Source of the DNA: Hydractinia symbiolongicarpus
Lineage: Eukaryota; Cnidaria; Hydrozoa; Anthoathecata; Hydractiniidae
Reading direction: 5' to 3'
Assembly: GCF_029227915.1 (NCBI RefSeq)
Contig: NC_079880.1
Span: 2,048,001-2,112,000 of the forward strand
Length of the DNA stretch: 64,000 nucleotides
Below the pieces are notes generated by a model, which saw only the letters and a list, made by a program, of their open reading frames with translations, searched no databases and was not told where the DNA came from. A program made the translations under genes and the position numbers. Position 1 is the first letter of the stretch. Each line of letters starts with the position of its first letter. Positions 13,501-25,744 of the stretch are shown in pieces.

Positions 13501-15023
13501 CGATTTCCCGTAAATCCCGGACTCGGCCCGTATAGTCAAAAGTATACAAGGAAAGTACCCAGTGAGTAAACTCATTTCCCGAACGAATTTTTAAATTATT
13601 TTTTCACCACTAAAACGCATGAGACTTGTAGTTTTCAGAAATGTCTTCATTTTTGATGAGACGCTTAATAAAAGTGGTTTAATCGCCGGCAAACGAAAAC
13701 CCGCGATTTCCCGTAAATCCCGGGCTTGGCCCGTATAGTCGAATTTATACAAAGAAAGTACCCAGGGAGTAAACTCATTTCCCAAACGATTTTTTAAATT
13801 AATTTTCACCACTAAAACGCATGAGACTTGTAGTTTTCAGAAATGTCTTCATTTTTGATGAGACGCTTAATGAAAGAGGTTTAATCGCCGGCAAACGAAA
13901 ACCCGCGATTTCCCGTAAATCCCGGGCTTGGCCCGTATAGTCGAATGTATACAAAGAAAGTACCCTGTGAGTAAACTCATTTCCAAAACGATTTTTTAAA
14001 TTATCTTTTCACCACTAAAACGCTTGAGACTTGTAGTTTTCAAAAATGTTTTCATTTTTGATGAGACGCTGAATAAAAGAAGTTTAATCGCCGGCAAACG
14101 AAAACCCGCCATTTCCCGTAAACCCCGGACTCGGCCCGCAGAGTCAAAAGTATACAAAGAAAGTACCCAGGGAGTAAACTCATTTCCCGAACGAATTTTT
14201 AAATTATTTTTCCACCACTAAAACGCATGAGAATTGTAGTTTTCAGAAATGTTTTCATTTTTGATGAGACGCTTAATAAAAGTGGTTTAATCGCCGGCAA
14301 ACGAAAACCCGCGATTTCCCGTAAATCCCGGGCTTGGCCCGTATAGTCGAATGTATACAAAGAAAGTACCCTGTGAGTAAACTCATTTCCAAAACGATTT
14401 TTTAAATTATCTTTTCACCACTAAAACGCTTGAGACTTGTAGTTTTCAAAAATGTTTTCATTTTTGATGAGACGCTGAATAAAAGAAGTTTAATCGCCGG
14501 CAAACGAAAACCCGCGACTTCCCGTAAATCCCGGACTCAGCCCGTATAGTCAAAAGTATACAAAGAAAGTACCCAGGGAGTAAACTCATTTCCCGAACGA
14601 TTCTTTAAATTATTTTTTCACCACTAAAACGCATGAGACTTGTAGTTTTCAAAAATGTTTTCATTTTTGATGAGACCCTGAATAAAAGAAGTTTAATCGC
14701 CGGCAAACAAAAACCTGCGATTTCCCGTAAATCCCGGACTCGGCCCGTATAGTCAAAAGTATACAAAGAAAGTACCCAGGGAGTAAACTCATTTCTTGAA
14801 CGATTTCTTAAATTAATTTTCACCACTAAAACGCATGAGACTTGTAGTTTTCAAAAATGTTTTCATTTTTGATGAGACGCTTAATGAAAGAGGTTTAATC
14901 GCCAGCAAACGAAAACCCGCGATTTCCCGTAAATCCCGGGCTTGGCCCGTATAGTCGAATGTATACAAAGAAAGTACCCTGTGAGTAAACTCATTTCCAG
15001 AACGATTTTTTAATTTATTTTTT

Positions 15024-17049
15024 CAACACTAAAACGCATGAGACTTGTAGTTTTCAAAAATGTTTTAATTTTTGATGAGACGCTGAATAAAAGAAGTTTA
15101 ATCGCCGGCAAACGAAAACCTGCGATTTCTCGTAAATCCCGAGTCGGCCCATATAGTCAAAAGTATACAAAGAAAGTACCCAGGGTGTAAACTCATTTCC
15201 CGAACGATTTTTTAAATTATTATTTCACCACTAAAGCCCATGAGACTTGTAGTATTTAAAAATATTTTCATTTTTGATGAGACGCTGAATAAAAGAAGTT
15301 TAATCGCCGGCAAACGAAAACCCGCGACTTCCCGTAAATCCCGGACTCAGCCCGTATAGTCAAAAGTATACAAAGAAAGTACCCAGGGAGTAAACTCATT
15401 TCCCGAACGATTTTTTAAATTATTTTTTCACCACTAAAACGCATGAGACTTGTAGTTTTTAAAAATGTTTTCATTTTTGATGAGACGCTGAATAAAAGAA
15501 GTTTAATCGCCGGCAAACGAAAACCTGCGATTTCCCGTAAATCCCGGACTCGGCCCGTATAGTCAAAAGTATACAAAGAAAGTACCCAGGGAGTAAACTC
15601 ATTTCCCGAACGATTTTTTAAATTAATTTTCACCACTAAAACGCATGAGACTTGTAGGTTTTAGAAATGTTTTCATTTTTGATGAGACGCTTAATGAAAG
15701 TTGTTTAATCGCCGGCAAACGAAAACCCGCGATTTCCCGTAAATCCCGGGCTTGGCCCGTATAGTCGAATGTATACAAAGAAAGTACCCTGTGAGTAAAC
15801 TCATTACCCGAACGAATTTTTAAATTATTTTTTCACCACTAAAACGCATGAGACTTGTAGTTTTCAGAAATGTTTTCATTTTTGATGAGACGCTTAATAA
15901 AATTGGTTTAATCGCCGGCAAACAAAAACCCGCGATTTCCCGTAAATCCCGGGCTTGGCCCGTATAGTCGAATGTATACAAAGAAAGTACCCAGAGAGTA
16001 AACTCATTTCCCGAACGATTTTTTAATTTATTTTTTCCACACTAAAACGCATGAGACTTGTAGTTTTCAAAATTGTTTTCATTTTTGATGAGACGCGGAA
16101 TAAAAGAAGTTTAATCGCTGGCAAACGAAAACCTGCGATTTCTCGTAAATTGCAAGTCGGCCCGTATAGTCAAAAGTATACAAAGAATGTACCCAGGGTG
16201 TAAACTCATTTCCCGAACGATTTTTTAAATTATTATTTCACCACTAAAGCCCATGAGACTTGTAGTATTTAAAAATATTTTCATTTTTGATGAGACGCTG
16301 AATAAAAGAAGTTTAATCGCCGGCAAACGAAAACCCGCGACTTCCCGTAAATCCCGGACTCAGCTTGTATAGTCAAAAGTATACAAAGAAAGTACCCAGG
16401 GAGTAAACTCATTTCCCGAACGATTTTTTAAATTATTTTTTCACCACTAAAACGCATGAGACTTGTAGTTTTCAAAAATGTTTTCATTTTTGATGAGACG
16501 CTGAATAAAAGAAGTTTAATTGCCGGCAAACGAAAACCTGCGATTTCCCGTAAATCCCGGACTCGGCCCGTATAGTCAAAAGTATACAAAGAAAGTACCC
16601 AGGGAGTAAACTCATTTCCCGAACGATTTTTTAAATTAATTTTCACCACTAAAAGGCATGAGACTTGTAGTTTTTAGAAATGTTTTCATTTTTGATGAGA
16701 CGCTTAATGAAAGTTGTTTAATCGCCGGCAAACGAAAACCCGCGATTTCCCGTAAATCCCGGGCTTGGCCCGTATAGTCGAATGTATACAAAGAAAGTAC
16801 CCTGTGAGTAAACTCATTACCCGAACGAATTTTTAAATTATTTTTTCACCACTAAATCGCATGAGACTTGTAGTTTTCAGAAATGTTTTCATTTTTGATG
16901 AGACGTTTAATAAAAGTGGTTTAATCGCCGGCAAACAAAAACCCGCGATTTCCCGTAAATCCCGGGCTTGGCCCGTATAGTCGAATGTATACAAAGAAAG
17001 TACCCAGAGAGTAAACTCATTTCCCGAACGATTTTTTAATTTATTTTTT
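15024..17049 (+). repeat. 5-unit higher-order repeat, two tandem copies (1013 bp each)
   Basis: The boundary CCACACTAAAACG appears at 16037 and 17050, and the 73-codon minus frame at 15415-15636 recurs at 16428-16649, all 1013 bp apart. The first copy starts near a related CAACACTAAAACG boundary at about 15024. The copies are more diverged than those at 11.5-13.5 kb. For example, near 15.14 kb the sequence is CCCGAGTCGGCCCATATAG, while near 16.15 kb it is TTGCAAGTCGGCCCGTATAG. This suggests an older duplication. Confidence 0.7.
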
Positions 17050-19700
17050 CCACACTAAAACGCATGAGACTTGTAGTTTTCAAAAATGTTTTCATTTTTG
17101 ATGAGACGCTGAATAAAAGAAGTTTAATCGCCGGCAAACGAAAACCTGCGATTTCCCGTAAATCCCGAGTGGGCCCGTATAGTCAAAAGTATACAAAGAA
17201 AGTACCCAGGGTGTAAACTCCTTTCCCGAACGATTTTTTAAATTATTATTTCACCACTAAAGCCCATGAGACTTGTAGTATTTAAAAATATTTTCATTTG
17301 TGATGAGACGCTGAATAAAAGAAGTTTAATCGCCGGCAAACGAAAACCCGCGACTTCCCGTAAATCCCGGACTCAGCCCGTATAGTCAAAAGTATACAAA
17401 GAAAGTACCCAGGGAGTAAACTCATTTCCCGAACGATTTTTTAAATTATTTTTTCACCACTAAAACGCATGAGACTTGTAGTTTTTAAAAATGTTTTCAT
17501 TTTTGATAAGACGCTGAATAAAAGAAGTTTAATCGCCGGCAAACGAAAACCTGCGATTTCCCGTAAATCCCGGACTCGGCCCGTATAGTCAAAAGTATAC
17601 AAAGAAAGTACCCGGGGTGTAAACTCATTTCCCGAACGATTTTTTAAATTATTATTTCACCACTAAAGCCCATGAGACTTGTTGTTTTTAAAAATGTTTT
17701 CATTTTTGATGACACGCTGAATAAAAGAAGTTTAATTGCCGGCAAACGAAAACCCGCGACTTCCCGTAAATCCCGGACTCGGCCCGTATAGTCAAAAGTA
17801 TACAAAGAAAGTACCCAGGGAGTAAACTCATTTCCCGAACGATTTTTTAAATTATTTTTTCACCACTAAAACGCATGAGACTTGTAGTTTTCAAAAATGT
17901 TTTCATTTTTGATGAGACGCTGAATAAAAGAAGTTTAATCGCCGGCAAACGAAAACCTGCGATTTCCCGTAAATCCCAGACTCGGCCCGTATAGTCAAAA
18001 GTATACAAAGAAAGTACCCGGGGTGTAAACTCATTTCCCGAACGATTTTTTAAATTATTACTTCACCACTAAAGCCCATGAGAGTTGTAGTTTTAAAAAA
18101 TGTTTTCATTTTTGATGAGACGCTGAATAAAAGAAGTTTAATTGCCGGCAAACGAAAACCCGTGACTTCCCGTAAATCCCGGACTCGGCCCGTATAGTCA
18201 AAAGTATACAAAGAAAGTACCCAGGGAGTAAACTCATTTCCCGAACGATTTTTTAAATTAATTTTCACCACTAAAGCCCATGAGACTTGTAGTTTTTAAA
18301 AATGTTTTCATTTTTGATGAGACGTTTAATAAAAGTGGTTTAATCGCCGGCAAACAAAAACCCGCGATTTCCCGTAAATCCCGGGCTTGGCCCGTATAGT
18401 CGAATGTATACAAAGAAAGTACCCAGAGAGTAAACTCATTTCCCGAACGATTTTTTAATTTATTTTTTCCACACTAAAACGCATGAGACTTGTAGTTTTC
18501 AAAAATGTTTTCATTTTTGATGAGACGCTGAATAAAAGAAGTTTAATCGCCGGCAAACGAAAACCTGCGATTTCCCGTAAATCCCGAGTGGGCCCGTATA
18601 GTCAAAAGTATACAAAGAAAGTACCCAGGGTGTAAACTCCTTTCCCGAACGATTTTTTAAATTATTATTTCACCACTAAAGCCCATGAGACTTGTAGTAT
18701 TTAAAAATATTTTCATTTTTGATGAGACGCTGAATAAAAGAAGTTTAATCGCCGGCAAACGAAAACCCGCGACTTCCCGTAAATCCCGGACTCAGCCCGT
18801 ATAGTCAAAAGTATACAAAGAAAGTACCCAGGGAGTAAACTCATTTCCCGAACGATTTTTTAAATTATTTTTTCACCACTAAAACGCATGAGACTTGTAG
18901 TTTTTAAAAATGTTTTCATTTTTGATAAGACGCTGAATAAAAGAAGTTTAATCGCCGGCAAACGAAAACCTGCGATTTCCCGTAAATCCCGGACTCGGCC
19001 CGTATAGTCAAAAGTATACAAAGAAAGTACCCGGGGTGTAAACTCATTTCCCGAACGATTTTTTAAATTATTATTTCACCACTAAAGCCCATGAGACTTG
19101 TTGTTTTTAAAAATGTTTTCATTTTTGATGACACGCTGAATAAAAGAAGTTTAATTGCCGGCAAACGAAAACCCGCGACTTCCCGTAAATCCCGGACTCG
19201 GCCCGTATAGTCAAAAGTATACAAAGAAAGTACCCAGGGAGTAAACTCATTTCCCGAACGATTTTTTAAATTATTTTTTCACCACTAAAACGCATGAGAC
19301 TTGTAGTTTTCAAAAATGTTTTCATTTTTGATGAGACGCTGAATAAAAGAAGTTTAATCGCCGGCAAACGAAAACCTGCGATTTCCCGTAAATCCCAGAC
19401 TCGGCCCGTATAGTCAAAAGTATACAAAGAAAGTACCCGGGGTGTAAACTCATTTCCCGAACGATTTTTTAAATTATTACTTCACCACTAAAGCCCATGA
19501 GACTTGTAGTTTTTAAAAATGTTTTCATTTTTTGATGAGACGCTGAATAAAAGAAGTTTAATTGCCGGCAAACGAAAACCCGTGACTTCCCGTAAATCCC
19601 GGACTCGGCCCGTATAGTCAAAAGTATACAAAGAAAGTACCCAGGGAGTAAACTCATTTCCCGAACGATTTTTTAAATTAATTTTCACCACTAAAACGCA
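16880..19700 (+). repeat. 7-unit higher-order repeat, two tandem copies (1419 bp each)
   Basis: The rare CCCGAGTGGGCCCG lies at 17164 and 18583, and CCACACTAAAACG at 17050 and 18469, both pairs 1419 bp apart. A GACGTTTAATAAAAGTGG unit opens each copy, near 16.91 and 18.32 kb. Few differences are visible. One is an extra T at about 19528 (TTCATTTTTTGATG), which breaks the minus-strand frame that is intact in the first copy at 18050-18271. The edges near 16.88, 18.30 and 19.70 kb are hand estimates. Confidence 0.8.
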
Positions 19701-22700
19701 TGAGACTTGTAGTTTTCAGAAATGTTTTCATTTTTGATGAGACGCTTAATGAAAGTTGTTTAATCGCCGGCAAACGAAAACCCGCGATTTCCCGTAAATC
19801 CCGGGCTTGGCCCGTATAGTCGAATGTATACAAAGAAGTACCCTGTGAGTAAACTCATTTCCCGAACGAATTTTTAAATTATTTTTTCACCACTAAAACG
19901 CATGAGACTTGTAGTTTTCAGAAATGTTTTCATTTTTGATGAGACGCTTAATAAAAGTGGTTTAATCACCGGCAAAAGAAAACCCGCGATTTCCCGTAAA
20001 TTCCGGGCTTGGCCCGTATAGTCGAATGTATACAAAGAAAGTACCCAGAGAGTAAACTCATTTCCCGAACGATTTTTTAATTTATTTTTTCAACACTAAA
20101 ACGCATGAGACTTGTAGTTTTCTAAAATGTTTTCATTTTTGATGAGACGCTTAATGAAAGAGGTTTAATCGCCGGCAAAACGAAAACCCGCGATTTCCCG
20201 TAAATCCCGGGCTTGGCCCGTATAGTCGAATGTATACAAAGAAAGTACCCTGTGAGTAAACTCATTTCCAGAACGATTTTTTAATTTATTTTTTCAACAC
20301 TAAAGCCCATGAGACTTGTAGTATTTAAAAATATTTTCATTTTTGATGAGACGCTGAATAAAAGAAGTTTAATCGCCGGCAAACGAAAACCCGCGACTTC
20401 CCGTAAATCCCGGACTCAGCCCGTACAGTCAAAAGTATACAAAGAAAGTACCCAGGGAGTAAACTCATTTCCCGAACGTTTTTTAAATTTTTTTTTCACC
20501 ACTAAAACGCATGAGACTTGTAGTTTTCAAAAATGTTTTCATTTTTGATGAGACGCTTAATGAAAGAGGTTTAATCGCCGGCAAACGAAAACCCGCGATT
20601 TCCCGTAAATCCCGGGCTTGGCCCGTATAGTCGAATGTATACAAAGAAAGTACCCTGTGAGTAAACTCATTTCCCGAACGAATTTTTAAATTATTTTTTC
20701 ACCACTAAAACGCATGAGACTTGTAGTTTTCAGAAATGTTTTCATTTTTGATGAGACGCTTAATAAAAGTGGTTTAATCGCCGGCAAACGAAAACCCGCG
20801 ATTTCCCGTAAATCCCAGGCTTGGCCCGTATAGTCGAATGTATACAAAGAAAGTACCCTGTGAGTAAACTCATTTCCCGAACGAATTTTTAAATTATTTT
20901 TTCACCACTAAAACGCATGAGACTTGTAGTTTTCAGAAATGTTTTCAATTTTGATGAGACGCTTAATGAAAGAGGTTTAATCGCCGGCAAACGAAAACCT
21001 GCGATTTCCCGTAAATCCCGGGCTTGGCCTGTATAGTCGAATGTATACAAAGAAAGTACCCTGTGAGTAAACTCATTTCTAGAAGGATTTTTTAATTTAT
21101 TTTTTCAACACTAAAACGCATGAGACTTGTAGTTTTCAAAAATGTTTTCATTTTTGATGAGACGCTTAATGAAAGAGGTTTAATCGCCGGCAAACGAAAA
21201 CCCGCGATTTCCCGTAAATCCCGGGCTTGGCCCGTATAGTCGAATGTATACAAAGAAAGTACCCTGTGAGTAAACTCATTTCCAGAACGATTTTTTAATT
21301 TATTTTTTCAACACTAAAACGCATGAGACTTGTAGTTTTCAAAAATGTTTTAATTTTTGATGAGACGCTGAATAAAAGAAGTTTAATCGTCGGCAAACGA
21401 AGACCTGCGATTTCCCGTAAATCCCGAGTCGGCCCATATAGTCAAAAGTATACAAAGAAAGTACCCAGGGTGTAAACTCATTTCCCGAGCGATTTTTTAA
21501 AATATTATTTCACCACTAAAGCCCACGAGACTTGTAGTATTTAAAAATATTTTCATTTTTGATGAGACGCTGAATAAAAGAAGTTTAATCGCCGGCAAAC
21601 GAAAACCCGCGACTTCCCGTAAATCCCGGACTCAGCCCGTATAGTCAAAAGTATACAAAGAAAGTACCCAGGGAGTAATCTCATTTCCCGAAAGATTTTT
21701 TAAATTATTTTTTCACCACTAAAACGCATGAGACTTGTAGTTTTCAAAAATGTTTTCATTTTTGATGAGACGCTGAATAAAAGAAGTTTAATCGCCGGCA
21801 AACGAAAACCTGCGATTTCCCGTAAATCCCGGACTCGGCCCGTATAGTCAAAAGTATACAAAGAAAGTACCCGGGGTGTAAACTCATTTCCCGAACGATT
21901 TTTTAAATTATTACTTCACCACTAAAGCCCATGAGACTTGTAGTTTTTAAAAATGTTTTCATTTTTGATGAGACGCTGAATAAAAGAAGTTTAATTGCCG
22001 GCAAACGAAAACCCGCGACTTCCCGTAAATCCCGGACTCGGCCCGTATAGTCAAAAGTATACAAAGAAAGTACCCAGGGAGTAAACTCATTTCCCGAACG
22101 ATTTTTTAAATTAATTTTCGCCACTAAAACGCATGAGACTTGTATTTTTTAGAAATGTTTTCATTTTTGATGAGACGCTTAATGAAAGTTGTTTAATCGC
22201 CGGCAAACGAAAACCCGCGATTTCCCGTAAATCCCGGGCTTGGCCCGTATAGTCGAATGTATACAAAGAAAGTACCCTGTGAGTAAACTCATTTCCCGAA
22301 CGAATTTTTAAAATATTTTTTCACCACTAAAACGCATGAGACTTGTAGTTTTCAGAAATGTTTTCATTTTTTATGAGACGCTTAATAAAAGTGGTTTAAT
22401 CTCCGGCAAACGAAAACCCGCGATTTCCCGTAAATCCCGGGCTTGGCCCGTATAGTCGAATGTATACAAAGAAGGTACCCAGAGAGTAAACTCATTTCCC
22501 ACACGATTTTTTAAATTTTTTTTTCACCACTAAAACGCATGAGACTTGTAGTTTTTAAAAATGTTTTCATTTTTGATGAGACGCTTAATGAAAGAGGATT
22601 AATCGCCGGCAAACGAAAACCCGCGATTTCCCGTAAATCCCGGGCTTTACCCGTATAGTCGAATGTATACAAAGAAAGTACCCTGTGAGTAAACTCATTT

Positions 22701-24530
22701 CCCGAACGAATTTTTAAATTATTACTTCACCACTAAAGCCCATGAGACTTGTAGTTTTTAAAAATGTTTTCATTTTTGATGAGACGCTGAATAAAAGAAG
22801 TTTAATTGCCGGCAAACGAAAACCCGCGGCTTTCCGTAAATCCCGGACTCGGCCCGTATAGTCAAAAGTATACAAAGAAAGTACCCAGGGAGTAAACTCA
22901 TTTCCCGAACGATTTTTTAAATTAATTTTCACCACTAAAACGCATGAGACTTGTAGTTTTTAGAAATGTTTTCATTTTTGATGAGACGCTTAATGAAAGT
23001 TGTTTAATCGCCGGCAAACAAAAACCCGCGATTTCCCGTAAATCCCGGGCTTGGCCCGTATAGGCGAATGTATACAAAGAAAGTACCCTGTGAGTAAACT
23101 AATTTCCCGAACGAATTTTTAAATTATTTTTTCACCACTACAACGCATGAGACTTGTAGTTTTCAGAAATGTTTTCATTTTTTATGAGACGCTTAATAAA
23201 AGTGGTTTAATCACCGGCAAACGAAAACCCGCGATTTCCCGAAAATCCCGGGCTTGGCCCGTATAGTCGAATGTATACAAAGAAGGTACCCAGAGAGTAA
23301 ACTCATTTCCCGAACGATTTTTTAATTTTTTTTTTCACCACTAAAATGCATTAGACTTGTAGTTTTCAAAAATGTTTTCATTTTTGATGAGACGCTTAAT
23401 GAAAGAGGATTAATCGCCGGCAAACGAAAACCCGCGATTTCCCGTAAATCCCGGGCTTGGCCCGTATAGTCGAATGTATACAAAGAAAGTACCCTGTGAG
23501 TAAACTCATTTCCCGAACGAATTTTTAAATTATTTTTTCACCACTAAAACGCACGAGACTTGTAGTTTTCAGAAATGTTTTCATTTTTGATGAGACGCTT
23601 AATAAAAGTGGTTTAATCGCCGGCAAACGAAAACCCACGATTTCCCGTAAATCCCGGGCTTGGCCCGTATAGTCGAATGTATACAAAGAAAGTACCCAGA
23701 GAGTAAGCTCATTTCCCGAACGATTTTTTAATTTTTTTTTTCACCACTAAAACGCATGAGACTTGTAGTTTTCAAAAATGTTTTCATTTTTGATGAGACG
23801 CTTAATGAAAGAGGTTTAATCGCCGGCAAACGAAAACCCGCGATTTCCCGTAAATCCCGGGCTTGGCCCGTATAGTCGAATGTATACAAAGAAAGTACCC
23901 TGTGAGTAAACTCATTTCCAGAAGGATTTTTTAATTTATTTTTTCAACCCTAAAACGCATGAGACTTGTAGTTTTCAAAAATGTTTTCATTTTTGATGAG
24001 ACGCTTAATGAAAGAGGTTTAATCGCCGGCAAACGAAAACCCGCGATTTCCCGTAAATCCCGGGCTTGGCCCGTATAGTCGAATGTATACAAAGAAAGTA
24101 CCCAGAGAGTAAACTCATTTCCCGAACGATTTTTTAAATTTTTTTTTCACCACTAAAACGCATGAGACTTGTAGTTTTTAAAAATGTTTTCATTTTTGAT
24201 GAGACGCTTAATGAAAGAGGTTTAATCGCCGGCAAACGAAAACCCGCGATTTCCCGTAAATCCCGGGCTTGGCCCGTATAGTCGAATGTATACAAAGAAA
24301 GTACCCTGTGAGTAAACTCATTTCCAGAAGGATTTTTTAATTTATTTTTTCAACACTAAAACGCATGAGACTTGTAGTTTTCAAAAATGTTTTCATTTTT
24401 GATGAGACGCTTAATGAAAGAGGTTTAATCGCCGGCAAACGAAAACCCGCGATTTCCCGTAAATCCCGGGCTTGGCCCGTATAGTCGAATGTATACAAAG
24501 AAAGTACCCAGAGAGTAAACTCATTTCCCG
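19700..24530 (+). repeat. Block enriched in TTAAT-branch (C/D/E) units
   Basis: Most units here have GACGCTTAAT, GGGCTTGG, TCGAATG and CCCTGTGAG or CCCAGAGAG. Interspersed A or B units occur near 20.3, 21.3-22.1 and 22.7 kb. Long open frames are correspondingly scarcer. Small indels are frequent: a 1-bp loss near 19828 (AAAGAAGTACCC), an extra A near 20178 (GGCAAAACGAAAAC) and a lost base near 20476 (CGAACGTTTTTTAAA). No gene or insertion is seen. Confidence 0.7.
23718..24530 (+). repeat. Dimeric higher-order repeat, two copies (406 bp)
   Basis: Unit boundaries alternate between GAACGATTTTTTAAxTT leading to TTTTTTCACC (23718, 24124, 24530) and GAAGGATTTTTTAATTTA leading to CAACxC (23921, 24327). 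Each repeat is therefore a two-unit block of 406 bp. Both units of each dimer have TGAAAGAGG and GGGCTTGG. The preceding 406 bp (23312-23717) has the same first unit but an E-type second unit, so it is a related block and not a third exact copy. Confidence 0.7.
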
Positions 24531-24933
24531 AACGATTTTTTAAATTTTTTTTTCACCACTAAAACGCATGAGACTTGTAGTTTTTAAAAATGTTTTCATT
24601 TTTGATGAGACGCTGAATAAAAGAAGTTTAATCGCCGGCAAACGAAAACCTGCGATTTCCCGTAAATCCCGAGTCGGCCCGTATAGTCAAAAGTATACAA
24701 AGAAAGTACCCAGGGTGTAAACTCCTTTCCCGAACGATTTTTTAAATTATTATTTCACCACTAAAGCCCATGAGACTTGTAGTATTTAAAAATACTTTCA
24801 TTTTTGATGAGACGCTGAATAAAAGAAGTTTAATCGCCGGCAAACGAAAACCCGCGACTTCCCGTAAATCCCGGACTCAGCCCGTATAGTCAAAAGTATA
24901 CAAAGAAAGTACCCAGGGAGTAAACTCATTTCC

Positions 24934-25136
24934 CGAACGATTTTTTAAATTATTTTTTCACCACTAAAACGCATGAGACTTGTAGTTTTCAAAAATGTTT
25001 TCATTTTTGATGAGACGCTGAATAAAAGAAGTTTAATCGCCGGCAAACGAAAACCTGCGATTTCCCGTAAATCCCGGACTCGGCCCGTATAGTCAAAAGT
25101 ATACAAAGAAAGTACCCGGGGTGTAAACTCATTTCC
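24934..25136 (+). repeat. Reference unit, type A (203 bp)
   Basis: This is a clean example of the first unit type. It has the AAATTATTTTTTCACC boundary, ACTAAAACGCATGAG, TTTTCAAAAATG, GACGCTGAATAAAAGAAG, AACCTGCGATTTCCC, GGACTCGG, TAGTCAAAAGTATAC and the CCCGGGGTG tail. Similar units with CCCAGGGTG or CCCAGGGAG tails occur throughout. It is followed directly by a type B unit, and that A-B order recurs often, for example near 17.9, 19.3, 21.8 and 27.0 kb. The type names are mine, defined from linked variants seen in this window, and are not published subfamilies. Confidence 0.85.
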
Positions 25137-25339
25137 CGAACGATTTTTTAAATTATTATTTCACCACTAAAGCCCATGAGACTTGTAGTTTTTAAAAATG
25201 TTTTCATTTTTGATGAGACGCTGAATAAAAGAAGTTTAATTGCCGGCAAACGAAAACCCGCGACTTCCCGTAAATCCCGGACTCGGCCCGTATAGTCAAA
25301 AGTATACAAAGAAAGTACCCAGGGAGTAAACTCATTTCC
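25137..25339 (+). repeat. Reference unit, type B (203 bp)
   Basis: Type B has the boundary AAATTATTATTTCACC and then ACTAAAGCCCATGAG, where type A has ACTAAAACGCATGAG. The next segment is GTAGTTTTTAAAAATG, or in a frequent sub-variant GTAGTATTTAAAAATATT. It shares GCTGAATAAAAGAAG and ACTCGG with type A, but usually has AACCCGCGACTTCCC and often TTTAATTGCCGG. The tail is CCCAGGGAG. Units of this type carry most of the 73-codon minus-strand open frames, because their variants leave that frame open across one unit boundary. That is a by-product of sequence and not evidence of coding. Confidence 0.85.
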
Positions 25340-25541
25340 CGAACGATTTTTTAAATTAATTTTCACCACTAAAACGCATGAGACTTGTGGTTTTCAGAAA
25401 TGTTTTCATTTTTGATGAGACGCTTAATAAAAGTTGTTTAATCGCCGGCAAACGAAAACCCGCGATTTGCCGTAAATGCCGGGCTTGGCCCGTATAGTCG
25501 AATGTATACAAAGAAAGTACCCTGTGAGTAAACCCATTTCC
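25340..25541 (+). repeat. Unit of type C (202 bp)
   Basis: Type C begins with the short boundary AAATTAATTTTCACC, which makes the unit 202 bp. It has TTTTCAGAAATG, GACGCTTAAT followed by a GAAAGTTG or AAAAGTTG segment, CCCGCGATTT, GGGCTTGG, TAGTCGAATGTATAC and the CCCTGTGAG tail. This copy carries AAAAGTTG plus private changes (TTTGCCG, AATGCCGGG). A more typical copy lies at 32851-33052. Types C, D and E share the TTAAT, GGCTTGG and TCGAATG variants, which suggests an old branch distinct from A and B. Confidence 0.8.
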
Positions 25542-25744
25542 CGAACGAATTTTTAAATTATTTTTTCACCACTAAAACGCATGAGACTTGTAGTTTTCAG
25601 AAATGTTTTCATTTTTGATGAGACGCTTAATAAAAGTGGTTTAATCGCCGGCAAACGAAAACCCGCGATTTCCCGTAAATCCCGGGCTTGGCCCGTATAG
25701 TCGAATGTATACAAAGAAAGTACCCTGTGAGTAAACCCATTTCC
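25542..25744 (+). repeat. Reference unit, type E (203 bp)
   Basis: Type E starts with CGAACGAATTTTTAAATTA, where other types have CGAACGATTTTTTAAATTA. It continues with TTTTCAGAAATG, GACGCTTAATAAAAGTGG, CCCGCGATTT, GGGCTTGG, TCGAATG and CCCTGTGAG. It usually follows type C. At 24934-25744 types A, B, C and E stand side by side, which makes this stretch a good place to learn the unit types. Near 6.1, 8.1, 9.9, 11.2 and 14.2 kb a sub-variant has ATGAGAATTGTAG. Confidence 0.8.

Larger units (their letters stand above)
5000..15024 (+). repeat. Array block with shuffled 5-, 6-, 9-, 10- and 15-unit copies
   Basis: A tagged unit with CCCGCAGAGTC (normally CCCGTATAGTC) and a TTGAGACTTG start recurs with its plus frame beginning at 5911, 7939, 9765, 10982 and 14024. 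The gaps are 2028, 1826, 1217 and 3042 bp, which are 10, 9, 6 and 15 units. The spacing is therefore quantised in whole units but has no fixed higher-order period. Flanking units travel with the tag for variable distances. This looks like repeated unequal exchange in one neighbourhood, not one homogenised higher-order repeat. Confidence 0.78.
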
